Part shown: piece after piece, positions 26,487-35,202 of the stretch | Position numbering within the stretch: position 1 is the first letter of the stretch | How the letters are laid out: every line of letters starts with the position of its first letter | Assembly (NCBI RefSeq): GCF_018141425.1 | Contig: NZ_CP058561.1 | Span: 434,001-498,000, forward strand | Source of the DNA: Vallitalea guaymasensis | GTDB taxonomy: Bacteria > Bacillota > Clostridia > Lachnospirales > Vallitaleaceae | Direction: 5' to 3' | Length of the DNA: 64,000 nt | The notes under the pieces: model-generated | The model's database searches: none | Told to the model about the DNA's origin: nothing | What the model saw: the letters and a program-made list of their open reading frames with translations, nothing else | Program-made: the position numbers and the translations under genes

Positions 26487-26637
26487 AATTCAACCCTCCC
26501 AAAATATGTTATAGTATTTAATATAACATTGTTTTAATTCTATTTCAATTATAATATTTATTTTTTTTAAGTACATTCTAATAATAAATTACCATCAGTC
26601 AAAAAGGTAATAATTTTATCCTAATAACTTCTAAAAA

Positions 26638-28257
26638 TTATTTATAATCAACATCATCATCTAGTTTGTCCATTCTTCTCTTAAGTTTAAGGATTGTATT
26701 ATATTCATGTTTCTTGTAACTCTTCTTAAGTTCTTTTGAAAGAGAATACATCATTATTATTAAAAGTATGGCAAATGGCAATCCTGTAATTACTACTGCT
26801 GATTGTATAGTCTTAAGAGCATCCTCTCCACCTAGTAATAGAACTGATAATGCAATAAGACCTTCCATCAATGCCCAAAATACTCTTTGTGTTTTAGGTG
26901 AATCCTGCTTACCTCCACTAGTCAAATTATCAACAACCAATGAACCTGAATCACTACTTGTAACAAAGAATAAAACAATAGCTATAATAGCTACAAAAGA
27001 AAATACCATCTGAAGTGCTGGTGATTCTATAAGATATTTGAACATCTCAAACATAGCTGTTGCAATGTTGCTGTCAATCGCTTTTTTGATTACTCCATCA
27101 TATAGAGTATTTGTATAGACTCCTGAAGCTCCAAGAATAGTCATTGCAATTGTAATAATGATTGTTGGTAATGCAACAGTTCCTATAGCTATTTCTCTTA
27201 TAGTTCTTCCCTTGGAAATACGTGCTATGAAAGTTCCTACGAATGGTGTCCATGAAATCCACCAAGCCCAATAAAATACGGTCCAAGAACCTTGCCATGC
27301 AACACCATCTGGTGTAGTTGCTGTAAAAAATCCAACATGGAAGAATTCTTTTATATATAAACCTATGCTTGACATATATGTTGATAATATATAAACTGTT
27401 GGTCCTATTAATAGTATAGCTACTAATAAAACACCACTTATTATTGTATTAGCTTGACTTAATAACTTAATCCCTTTTGATATACCACTAACTACAGATA
27501 ATGTGGCAATAAATGTTATTACAACAATTAAAATGATTTGTACAGTTGAATTAATAGGTATACCAAAAACATAATTCATCCCTGAATTAATTTGGTTTGC
27601 ACCTAATCCTAAGGAGGTTGCTAGACCGAATAATACTGCCAATACTGCAAAAGTATCGATTATGTCTCCCCAGATACCAAAAATCTTATCTTTTATTAAT
27701 GGATAAAATAAACTTCTAAATGAAAAAGGAAGTTTCTTATTATAAGCGAAGTAACCTAGACCTACGGCTACTAATCCATAGAGTGCCCATGCATGTGCTC
27801 CCCAGTGCATAAACATCATCTTAAAATTATCATATGTTGATCCTGATTGAAGTTCTTGTGGAATATCCAAATGATAGATAGGTTCTGCCACACCATAGAA
27901 GAATATACCAATACCTATACCTGCGCTAAATAACATGGCATACCATGAAAAATTGCTATACTCTGGCTTTGCATTAAATCCGCCTAATCTAATTCTTCCA
28001 AGTTTTGAAATTCCAACGACCAATAAAAATATGAATGAAAGGTTAATAGTCAATACATATAACCAATTGAAATTTTTATTCAGACTATCATTTATACCAC
28101 TGAAAGTCTCTGCAGATAATGTTGGCTTAGCAATGGTAAATATAATGAATCCTAATACCAATATTGCTGATACTATTGATACGAACAAGTTCATATCAAA
28201 TCCCCATTTTTTGAAGTTTCTAGAATATAGTTGTTTACTTAAATCTTTTTTTTCCAT
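26638..28257 (-). CDS. BCCT family betaine/carnitine/choline transporter
   Basis: About 539 residues with 12 predicted membrane helices. The Trp-rich family signature is clear as WTVFYWAWWISWTPFVGTFI near residues 310-330, and the substrate-box segment GIGIGIFFYGVAEP lies near residue 90. The likely role is sodium- or proton-coupled uptake of glycine betaine or a related osmolyte. I place the start at ATG 28257: GGAGG lies five bases before it, and the in-frame ATG at 28269 overlaps that site. A long leader with a terminator precedes it. Confidence 0.92.
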   Translation of the reverse strand: MEKKDLSKQLYSRNFKKWGFDMNLFVSIVSAILVLGFIIFTIAKPTLSAETFSGINDSLNKNFNWLYVLTINLSFIFLLVVGISKLGRIRLGGFNAKPEYSNFSWYAMLFSAGIGIGIFFYGVAEPIYHLDIPQELQSGSTYDNFKMMFMHWGAHAWALYGLVAVGLGYFAYNKKLPFSFRSLFYPLIKDKIFGIWGDIIDTFAVLAVLFGLATSLGLGANQINSGMNYVFGIPINSTVQIILIVVITFIATLSVVSGISKGIKLLSQANTIISGVLLVAILLIGPTVYILSTYMSSIGLYIKEFFHVGFFTATTPDGVAWQGSWTVFYWAWWISWTPFVGTFIARISKGRTIREIAIGTVALPTIIITIAMTILGASGVYTNTLYDGVIKKAIDSNIATAMFEMFKYLIESPALQMVFSFVAIIAIVLFFVTSSDSGSLVVDNLTSGGKQDSPKTQRVFWALMEGLIALSVLLLGGEDALKTIQSAVVITGLPFAILLIIMMYSLSKELKKSYKKHEYNTILKLKRRMDKLDDDVDYK

Positions 28258-28664
28258 ATAATCCTCCATTTCTATTCTTTATATAAAGTGACATAGTCAC
28301 ACATACGCTTTTAAGAATAGCGCAGTATTAAAAAAAGCACCTAACTCTTAAAAGGATAAGAGTTAGAGTGCTTATGTTTCATATAATATATATATTCACA
28401 TTATGCCACTAGAAACAGTAGCATAGTTTCTTGCCTAATAAATAGACCCAAAACAAACCCCAGTTCAAATCTAATATTTTCAAAAATACTTTCTTTCTTT
28501 AAAAAAACGGTAGAAATATGTCCAATAAAATTAAACCATTTTTTTGACATGTTTGAATATATACTGCTCTAAAACATTATATACCTTGCATACCAAATAC
28601 TAATATTTTTTACTTCTATTTTTGCATTTGTTTATATTATACACTATTTTCTAGGTTTTATCAA
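28258..28664 (-). promoter_or_regulatory. Promoter and long structured leader of the BCCT gene, with terminator hairpin
   Basis: TTGATA (28664-28659), 17 bases and TATAAT (28641-28636) form a good minus-strand promoter. About 370 bases of leader follow before the start codon. At 28373-28335 the stem AAGCAC..CTAACTCTT/AAGAGTTAG..GTGCTT is followed by a run of seven T, a bona fide terminator upstream of the coding region. Another hairpin (TATGCTACT/AGTGGCATA) precedes it. The layout suits a transcription-attenuating riboswitch or leader; I could not match a known class. The hairpin might instead end the thioredoxin-gene transcript. Confidence 0.5.
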
Positions 28665-28756
28665 GTTTTCTACTTTTTAGGTTATTATCTACTTGTATTT
28701 ATGACATTTTTAATGCATTATTTTTATTATAATCCATGCACAAAAAATCAATTTTA

Positions 28757-28990
28757 CTAAGATTTAAATAATTTTGCCAATTCTTTAGATTTAGCTACAC
28801 GTCCCATAATCTTTACTTCCTCATCAACAACTAATGCCGGTGTCTTCATTACACCATAAGACATAATTTCATTGATATCTTCAACCTTCAATACCTCAGC
28901 TTCTATACCTACTATTTCTAATGCTTCCATAGTATTCTTGTATAGATTTTGACAGTTTTTACAACCGCCTCCTAAAATTTTAATAACCAT
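28757..28990 (-). CDS. Small thioredoxin-like redox-active disulfide protein
   Basis: About 77 residues with the CxxC motif GGGCKNCQNLY close to the N-terminus and the thioredoxin cis-Pro region TPALVVDEEV. It is much shorter than thioredoxin (about 105) and belongs to the small redox-active disulfide group often encoded with ArsP-type permeases. The ATG at 28990 is preceded by GGAGG; the in-frame ATG at 29005 lies within that site. It is the last gene of an arsR-permease-thioredoxin operon. Confidence 0.88.
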   Translation of the reverse strand: MVIKILGGGCKNCQNLYKNTMEALEIVGIEAEVLKVEDINEIMSYGVMKTPALVVDEEVKIMGRVAKSKELAKLFKS

Positions 28991-29028
28991 TTGTATTACC
29001 TCCATTTTAATTAATAAAATTATTTATA

Positions 29029-29997
29029 TTACATCAATAAATGCCCAATAAAGTTAAATAGATAGCCTGTCATTAATATACCTATTCCAGTTACAATGAC
29101 AAACCAAACTATCAATCTGGGTTTTATGACTTTTCTAAGTAGAACCAATTCAGGTGCAGATAGAGCTGTTACAGCCATCATAAATGAAAGTGCTGTTCCT
29201 ATACCAACTCCCTTGCCTATCAGTGCCTGAGCGATAGGTATTGTACCCATTGCGTTTGAATAAAGTGGAATTCCACACACAACAGCGATAAGTACTGCAA
29301 ATGGATTATTTTCGCCTGCATAACTTGCAAGAAAGTCTTCTGGAACCCATCCATGTATTGCTGCTCCAATTCCAATACCAATTATTAAGAATAGCCAAAT
29401 CCTTTTGACTATATCTTTTATATTTTGTGTAGCAAAAGACACCCTTTCATTTATAGTCAATTCTTTTGGATCAATATCAGCTACTTTTGTATTATAGACA
29501 TATTCTTCAACTTGTTTTTCCATCTTCATTTTTCCAATAATAAGTCCACCTAGAACTCCAACAATAACTCCTGTAATTACATAAACAACAGCCAACTTCC
29601 ATCCAAATAAACCAAGCAATATAATAAATGCAGCTTCATTAACTATTGGTGATGTGATAAGGAATGAAAATGTAAGTCCCAATGGTACTCCTGCTTCAAC
29701 AAATCCTATAAAAATAGGTACAGATGAACAAGAGCAAAAAGGTGTAACAATACCTAATAGTGATGCCATTATATTACCTTTTATACCATTGAATTTTGCA
29801 AGAATCCTTTTTGTCTTTTCTGGTGGAAAATAACTACGTATATATGAAATGAGAAATATCATGATACTTAATAAAATGATAATCTTGATTGTATCATATA
29901 TGAAAAAATGTATACTGCTTCCCCATTTGCTTTCCATAGATAATCCTATTACTTTGGTAACAAAAGCTTGTGCTAAATAATCTAACCAATTAAACAT
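29029..29997 (-). CDS. ArsP/DUF318-type permease
   Basis: 322 residues with about eight to ten membrane helices. The conserved segment TPFCSCSSVPIFIGFVEAGV (near residues 80-100) with its Cys pair is diagnostic of the permease family PF03773. Members export trivalent organoarsenicals (ArsP) or act in less well-defined metal or thiol traffic. It starts two bases after the ArsR-type gene and precedes the thioredoxin-like gene, so redox chemistry and efflux are probably linked. The substrate is inferred. Confidence 0.88.
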   Translation of the reverse strand: MFNWLDYLAQAFVTKVIGLSMESKWGSSIHFFIYDTIKIIILLSIMIFLISYIRSYFPPEKTKRILAKFNGIKGNIMASLLGIVTPFCSCSSVPIFIGFVEAGVPLGLTFSFLITSPIVNEAAFIILLGLFGWKLAVVYVITGVIVGVLGGLIIGKMKMEKQVEEYVYNTKVADIDPKELTINERVSFATQNIKDIVKRIWLFLIIGIGIGAAIHGWVPEDFLASYAGENNPFAVLIAVVCGIPLYSNAMGTIPIAQALIGKGVGIGTALSFMMAVTALSAPELVLLRKVIKPRLIVWFVIVTGIGILMTGYLFNFIGHLLM

Positions 29998-29999
29998 AT

Positions 30000-30305
30000 C
30001 TATACCTCACTATCAAGTAATTTATTAATTTCTGTCCTTACTAATTTATTCACTAACGTAATAATATCTTTAACTTCATCGTGCTTGATATTATATATAA
30101 CCTTGTTACCATCTTTTCTGGTAGTAACTATATCTGCATCTTTCAGAAGTTTTAGATGTTGTGACATATTAGCTTGTGAATACTCATTATCATCACATAG
30201 TTCACATACACATCTTTCGCCATCAAACAGCTTTTTTACTATTTCAAGCCTTACTGGATGTGCCAATGCTTTTAATACATTAACTTCCATTGTATCAATT
30301 TTCAT
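30000..30305 (-). CDS. ArsR family metalloid-responsive repressor
   Basis: 101 residues with a winged helix. The segment RCVCELCD near residues 31-38 matches the ELCVCDL inducer-binding motif of ArsR, so arsenite or antimonite is a plausible inducer. The recognition helix is YSQANMSQHLKLLKDADIV. It heads the operon; the AT-rich stretch at about 30319-30362 upstream contains imperfect inverted ATATTATT-type repeats that could be its operator. Confidence 0.9.
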   Translation of the reverse strand: MKIDTMEVNVLKALAHPVRLEIVKKLFDGERCVCELCDDNEYSQANMSQHLKLLKDADIVTTRKDGNKVIYNIKHDEVKDIITLVNKLVRTEINKLLDSEV

Positions 30306-30429
30306 TAGTTACCTCCTTAAGTATATAATAATATTCTTATATAGTTATTTACTAATATTATATGTTTATTGATTTGTTTTGTCAATATAGAATTTGAGTA
30401 TATTTCATTATGATAATATTATTTGTGCA

Positions 30430-30605
30430 AGTAAGTCAGTAAAACTGTTTTGTTCTGACTTGGTTTTTGCAAAATAGTATATGTATATGTTACGCCAGCT
30501 ACTTGCTCGTCCTGAGCAAAAAGCTGGGTTCGGCGTCCTGCCTCACTACTCCACATATACATATACTATTTTGCTACGAAGTAAGCGTCAATATAATCAC
30601 AAAAC
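30430..30605 (-). repeat. Palindromic repeat element, copy 2 (inverted orientation)
   Basis: Same element as at 19040-19290, in reverse orientation. The inverted repeats (about 30468-30489 and 30551-30572) and the core with CGTCCTG and GGCGTCCTGCC hairpins are conserved. The 74-bp insert of copy 1 is missing, and the two core halves are joined by about five bases. Both outer flanks (GTTCTGAC side and GTCAATAT side) also match copy 1. It lies between the ArsR-type and malic enzyme genes; no coding frame is seen. Confidence 0.8.
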
Positions 30606-30713
30606 TATTTCACTTCTAAATTAGAATAGTTAGGGCTATTTCATGCTTTTAATATAGTAGAAATATATAAACAAAAAAATTAACTATAACTAAAATTTTT
30701 CTAGTCTAATTGC

Positions 30714-30752
30714 AAAAAAGTGAATCACGAATTACACGCAACTCACTTTTTT
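30714..30752. terminator. Terminator downstream of malic enzyme gene
   Basis: AAAAAAGTGA/TCACTTTTTT, a 10-bp stem with a 19-base loop and U-tracts in both directions, 42 bases past the malic enzyme stop. Confidence 0.75.
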
Positions 30753-30794
30753 ATATTATTTCACATTATGAAGAAACATAAAATTATCAATAAT

Positions 30795-31970
30795 TTATTT
30801 TTCCCTTACTACACCAGTTTCAACGGCTTTTTGTGCAACCGCTTCTGCTACGGCTTGTACTACACGTTCATCGAAGGGGGATGGAACGATATAGTCTTCA
30901 CGGAGTTCTTTTTCGTCGATTACGGATGCAATGGCATAAGCTGCTGCTAATTTCATCTCTTCATTTATTTTTTTAGCTCCTACATCTAATGCTCCTCTAA
31001 AGATGCCTGGGAAGGCTAAAACATTATTAATTTGGTTAGGATAATCACTTCTGCCAGTACCTATTATTCTTGCTCCTGCTTTTTTTGCTTCTTCTGGCAT
31101 TATCTCTGGTACAGGATTAGCCATTGCAAATACGAAAGGATTATCATTCATGGATTTAATCATTTCCTGAGATACTATATTACCAGCTGAAACACCAATG
31201 AATGCATCGGCGTTTTTCATAGCTACTGATAAATCGCCCTCGATATCTTCCTTATTAGTTATTTCAAGAATTTCTTTTTGTAGGAAATCCAAGTTTTCAC
31301 GTTTGGAATTAATTATTCCATCTATATCAACAGATATTATGTCTCCTACTCCATAATTATGAATCATACGAACGATAGAGCTGCCAGCAGCGCCTGCTCC
31401 GCTTACAACAACTTTTAACTCTTTTGGATTCTTACCTGTCAATTTACAAGCATTAAGTAATGCAGCGGTCACAATGATTGCAGTACCGTGTTGGTCATCA
31501 TGAAATACTGGGATATCCAATTCTTCTTTTAATCTTCTCTCAATTTCAACACATCTTGGAGCAGATATATCTTCTAGGTTAATACCTCCAAGTGAAGGAG
31601 TCAAATTCTTACATATATTAATGATTTCTTCAGTATCTTGTGTATCTAGACATAATGGGAATGAATCAACGTTACCGAATTTTTTAAAAAGTATGGATTT
31701 ACCTTCCATAACAGGTAATGCAGCCTTTGGCCCAATATTTCCTAATCCAAGTACTGCTGAACCATCTGTGATAACGGCAACCATATTACCTTTTGAAGTA
31801 TATTTGTATATATTCTTTTCATCTTCAGCTATTTTTCTACAAGGCTCTGCAACCCCTGGTGAATATGCAAGGCTCAATTCATCTTTGTTAGATACTTTTA
31901 CTTTTGAAACCATTTCAATTTTTCCCTTATTATCTTCATGCATCTTAAGTGATTTTTCGTAAATATCCAT
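30795..31970 (-). CDS. NAD(P)-dependent malic enzyme
   Basis: 391 residues, the short bacterial form. The malic enzyme signature SLAYSPGVAEPCRKI lies near residue 30; the N-terminal domain has DGSAVLGLGNIGPKAALPVMEGK and FHDDQHGTAI, and the NAD-binding loop reads VVSGAGAAGSSIVRM. It oxidatively decarboxylates malate to pyruvate in the cytoplasm, linking C4 acids to pyruvate. The start follows GGAGG. Monocistronic, ended by a hairpin. Confidence 0.94.
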   Translation of the reverse strand: MDIYEKSLKMHEDNKGKIEMVSKVKVSNKDELSLAYSPGVAEPCRKIAEDEKNIYKYTSKGNMVAVITDGSAVLGLGNIGPKAALPVMEGKSILFKKFGNVDSFPLCLDTQDTEEIINICKNLTPSLGGINLEDISAPRCVEIERRLKEELDIPVFHDDQHGTAIIVTAALLNACKLTGKNPKELKVVVSGAGAAGSSIVRMIHNYGVGDIISVDIDGIINSKRENLDFLQKEILEITNKEDIEGDLSVAMKNADAFIGVSAGNIVSQEMIKSMNDNPFVFAMANPVPEIMPEEAKKAGARIIGTGRSDYPNQINNVLAFPGIFRGALDVGAKKINEEMKLAAAYAIASVIDEKELREDYIVPSPFDERVVQAVAEAVAQKAVETGVVREK

Positions 31971-32179
31971 TATATGCCTCCTGTAAGTTTAATTTTTAAA
32001 ATAGTTATTGAATTATATATTACTAATACTGTATACTATAGTATAAAAGTAATTATAGATTAACAATAAAACAAATTGATTTTGATACCATCATTATAGT
32101 ATAACCCTGCTTACTAAGCAACGTTAAATAATAATATGTATCAATTTAACTAGAAATACTTCGAAAAGAGGAAATTATA

Positions 32180-33244
32180 ATGGAAACCATATCTATTGAT
32201 AAATGTCTACATATGGATAGAGTTATTTTCATAGATGTCAGAACTACTAAGGAATTTGAGGAAGGAACAATACCGGGAGCTGTCAATGTACCTATCTTCA
32301 ATAATGAAGAAAGAGCCTATCTTGGACATACTTATAAAAATGTTAATAAAATAACTGCAAAAGAAGAAGGTTTTGAAATAGCTTCCCATAAGCTGCCAGA
32401 AATCTATGCTAAGATTAAAAAAGCAGCCAAAGGGTATAGTAAAATTGTTATATTCTGTTGGAGAGGTGGACTTAGAAGTAAATCTATCGCTACAGTCATA
32501 TCTTTGATGCATCTCCCAGCTTATCAACTAGAAGGTGGTTATAAGGCATACAGAACCTATATATTAAAAGACTTTGAAAGAAGATTAACCCTTCCATCTC
32601 CATATATTGTTTTACATGGCTATACTGGTTGTAGTAAGACTTTGTTGTTAAAAGCTCTAGAAAAAGCTGGTATGCCTGTACTTGACCTTGAAGGATTAGC
32701 CAATCATCGTGGTTCAGTATTTGGTGGTGTAGGTCTAGGTGAACAGCCTCCACAAAAAGCATTTGAATCTTATGTCTATGATAAAACCATATCCCTTGAT
32801 GACTCACTTGTTTTCGTTGAAGCGGAAAGCTCAAAAATAGGTAGAAGAGTCGTTCCTGCATATGCTATCAATCATATCAAAACAGGTATCCACGTACTTG
32901 TCAATCTTGACAAGGAAATTAGAATACAGAGATTGTTAGATGATTACATGGAAACTAATGGTACTTTTGAAGAAAACCTGTCTTTTATAAAAAATTCACT
33001 CACTACAATAAAATCATATATGTCCAATCATGATTACAACTTGATGAATGAATATATTGAAAATGGTAATCTTCATGATTTTGTAGGTTTACTGCTTGAT
33101 AATTATTATGACCCTATGTATAAGAAATGGAAAAAATATTATGGTACTTTTGATTATGAAGTAGACTCTAGTGACATGGACGTAGCTGTAAGAGAACTCA
33201 TTGAAATATTTAACAAAGAAAGTAAAATACCTAGAAAAGGTTAA
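32180..33244 (+). CDS. mnmH: tRNA 2-selenouridine synthase
   Basis: 354 residues. An N-terminal rhodanese domain (FIDVRTTKEFEEGTIPGAVN) carries the active-site Cys in FCWRGGLRSKS near residue 93. A P-loop-like domain follows, with GYTGCSKTLLLKAL near 150. MnmH/SelU replaces sulfur by selenium in the 2-thiouridine of the tRNA wobble base, using selenophosphate. It implies that the organism makes selenophosphate (SelD). The start follows AGAGGAAA. A riboswitch-controlled gene follows on the same strand. Confidence 0.93.
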   Translation: METISIDKCLHMDRVIFIDVRTTKEFEEGTIPGAVNVPIFNNEERAYLGHTYKNVNKITAKEEGFEIASHKLPEIYAKIKKAAKGYSKIVIFCWRGGLRSKSIATVISLMHLPAYQLEGGYKAYRTYILKDFERRLTLPSPYIVLHGYTGCSKTLLLKALEKAGMPVLDLEGLANHRGSVFGGVGLGEQPPQKAFESYVYDKTISLDDSLVFVEAESSKIGRRVVPAYAINHIKTGIHVLVNLDKEIRIQRLLDDYMETNGTFEENLSFIKNSLTTIKSYMSNHDYNLMNEYIENGNLHDFVGLLLDNYYDPMYKKWKKYYGTFDYEVDSSDMDVAVRELIEIFNKESKIPRKG

Positions 33245-33260
33245 TAATAATAAATTCAAC

Positions 33261-33290
33261 TTGACATTATACATTGTCCTCCTGTATAAT
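33261..33290 (+). promoter_or_regulatory. Sigma-A promoter of the lysine riboswitch/nhaC unit
   Basis: Perfect TTGACA (33261-33266) and TATAAT (33285-33290) with an 18-base spacer, about 20 bases before the riboswitch begins. It starts a leader independent of the upstream mnmH gene. Confidence 0.85.
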
Positions 33291-33310
33291 TCAATACTGA
33301 CAATTGAATA

Positions 33311-33486
33311 AGCATAATAGAGGCGCAGAGATTATTAGTAATCATAACCTAGCTTGGCAAGCGAATAAAGTATGATGAAAGGATGATCTGCCGAAGCATT
33401 ATTTTCCGCCAATAAATAATGTTGGAGTTAAGTTTAATAGACTTATCACTCTCACTACCTACCGTAGTGAAGGCGCTATTATTTGA
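33311..33486 (+). ncRNA. Lysine riboswitch (L-box)
   Basis: About 175 bases closed by ATAATAG/CTATTAT. The conserved L-box elements are in order: AGAGGCGC at the 5' side, AGTAATCATAACC, then GATGAAAGGATGATCTGCCG and AAGC, and GTAGTGAAGGCGC at the 3' side of P1. A promoter precedes it and an intrinsic terminator follows at 33501-33527, the standard layout for lysine-dependent attenuation. The gene controlled is an NhaC-family transporter. Confidence 0.9.
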
Positions 33487-33500
33487 ATAAGATACTTTCA

Positions 33501-33527
33501 GACAATAGTGTACCTATTGTCTTTTTT
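33501..33527 (+). terminator. Riboswitch-controlled intrinsic terminator
   Basis: Stem GACAATAG/CTATTGTC with a five-base loop and six T, between the lysine aptamer and the transporter gene. High lysine should favour this hairpin and lower transporter expression. Confidence 0.85.
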
Positions 33528-33595
33528 AATGCTATAAAACACATCCAAATTTAGTCATTAGAAGTTTTAAGAAAATGAAATAATAGGAGGAAATT

Positions 33596-35113
33596 ATGGA
33601 ACTTTTATTAAGTTTAGTACCAGCAATCATAATGATTGTATTAGTTATCATAACAAAAAAAGTTATCATGTCACTATCTGTTGGAATCATCATAGGTTCA
33701 TTGATTGCACATGGTTTCAATGTGTTGGACACAATATCTTACATAGGTACAACAGTTTGGGAAATAATAACAGATTTTTCTTGGCACATGCCAATAGTAG
33801 GTTTTTTATTGTTACTAGGAATCATCACAACTCTTTTAACGATTACCAATTCCACTAAGGCATTTGCTGATTTTGCAGTTTCAAAGATCAAGAATAAGAA
33901 AGCAGCACAAATTGTTGCATGGATTCTAGGAATTGTCATCTTTATTGATGATTACTTCAATGCTCTAGTTATAGGTGAAATCTCAAAACCTATCACAGAC
34001 CGTTATAGTATCAGTCGTGCCAAACTCTCATATATCATTGATTCAACAAGTGCTCCAGTAGTTATCTTATTACCAATCTCTACATGGGGAGCTTACATAA
34101 TCGGTACATTAACAGGTGTTTTCAAAAAAGTTGGCTATACTGCAACTACAGGAACTGGCGCATACTGGCGAATGATTCCTATGCAATTTTACGCTATTGT
34201 AGCTCTTATAATGGTCTTTGTAGTTATAAAATTCAATATTAACATTGGTAAAATGAAAACTTATGAGCGAAAAGCCGAAGAAGGAAATGATATCAGCTGT
34301 TCAAAATCAGCTGAAGATATCTCTCATGTACAGGCGGTTACTAACAAAGGTTCTAAGTGGGCTTTAATAATCACTATCCTATCACTTATTATCCTAATCT
34401 TAGGTGGTATGTTATATGACGCCAAATGGGACATTAGTCAAATGTTATCTGTAGATATTACTCTTCCACTCTTCCGTGGTTCTGTAATCACTACAATCAT
34501 AGCAACTATATTTGCTATAACCACTGGTGAAGTTTCAGGAAAGCATCTTTTCCGTGCTACTAAGTCAGGTATCCGTTCTATGCTTCCTGCATCAATAATC
34601 TTAATTGCTGCTTGGACACTAGTTGAGGTTATAGATAAACTTAACACTGGTCAATATTTGGCTGATTGGATTGAAACTTCTCAAATGAACCCTAGCCTAT
34701 TGATACCTATTATGTTCATAATTGGAAGTTTCATCGCTTTTATGACTGGAACCAGCTGGGGAACTTTTGGTTTATTATTACCAATTGTTGGTAAGATATT
34801 AGCTGCAACTGATCCTTCAATGATGTTACCAGCTATGGCTGCTGTATTAAGTGGTGCTATCCTTGGAGATCACTGCTCACCAATAAGTGATACCACCGTA
34901 CTTTCTGCTACAGGAGCTCAAGCAAAACTTGATGCTCACTTTACGTCCCAATTACCGTATGCGTTAATAGCTGGTCTTATATCCTTTGTAGCCTTTATAA
35001 TATATGGATTTACTAAAAATCTATTATTATGTTATGGTGTAATAATAGTAGAATTTGCTATTTTCATTTTTATTACTAATAAGCTAAAGAAACCAACAGA
35101 GGTTAACCAATAG
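33596..35113 (+). CDS. NhaC-family transporter under lysine riboswitch control (probable lysine carrier)
   Basis: 505 residues and about 11-12 membrane helices, of the Na+/H+ antiporter NhaC family (for example FIDDYFNALVIGEISKPITD near residues 115-135 and GDHCSPISDTTVLSATGAQA near 425). The start follows TAGGAGGAAATT. L-box control of NhaC-family genes is known in Firmicutes and suggests that this clade moves lysine or exchanges it with sodium or protons, rather than serving only pH balance. The family is certain, the substrate is inferred. Confidence 0.9.
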   Translation: MELLLSLVPAIIMIVLVIITKKVIMSLSVGIIIGSLIAHGFNVLDTISYIGTTVWEIITDFSWHMPIVGFLLLLGIITTLLTITNSTKAFADFAVSKIKNKKAAQIVAWILGIVIFIDDYFNALVIGEISKPITDRYSISRAKLSYIIDSTSAPVVILLPISTWGAYIIGTLTGVFKKVGYTATTGTGAYWRMIPMQFYAIVALIMVFVVIKFNINIGKMKTYERKAEEGNDISCSKSAEDISHVQAVTNKGSKWALIITILSLIILILGGMLYDAKWDISQMLSVDITLPLFRGSVITTIIATIFAITTGEVSGKHLFRATKSGIRSMLPASIILIAAWTLVEVIDKLNTGQYLADWIETSQMNPSLLIPIMFIIGSFIAFMTGTSWGTFGLLLPIVGKILAATDPSMMLPAMAAVLSGAILGDHCSPISDTTVLSATGAQAKLDAHFTSQLPYALIAGLISFVAFIIYGFTKNLLLCYGVIIVEFAIFIFITNKLKKPTEVNQ

Positions 35114-35152
35114 AACAATATGAATTTAATATATTTAATCAATAAATAAATA

Positions 35153-35196
35153 GCTGTGGGATAATACATTTTGGTATATTATCCCACAGCCCCTTT
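35153..35196 (+). terminator. Terminator after the nhaC-type gene
   Basis: Perfect 14-bp stem GCTGTGGGATAATA/TATTATCCCACAGC followed by CCCTTTTTT. Closely related to the terminator at 25181-25238. Confidence 0.9.
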
Positions 35197-35202
35197 TTTA
35201 TT

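Noticed and set aside
28376-28640. Glycine, T-box or sodium riboswitch in the BCCT leader
   Set aside because: None of the conserved core motifs of those classes could be found; only the promoter and hairpins are supported.
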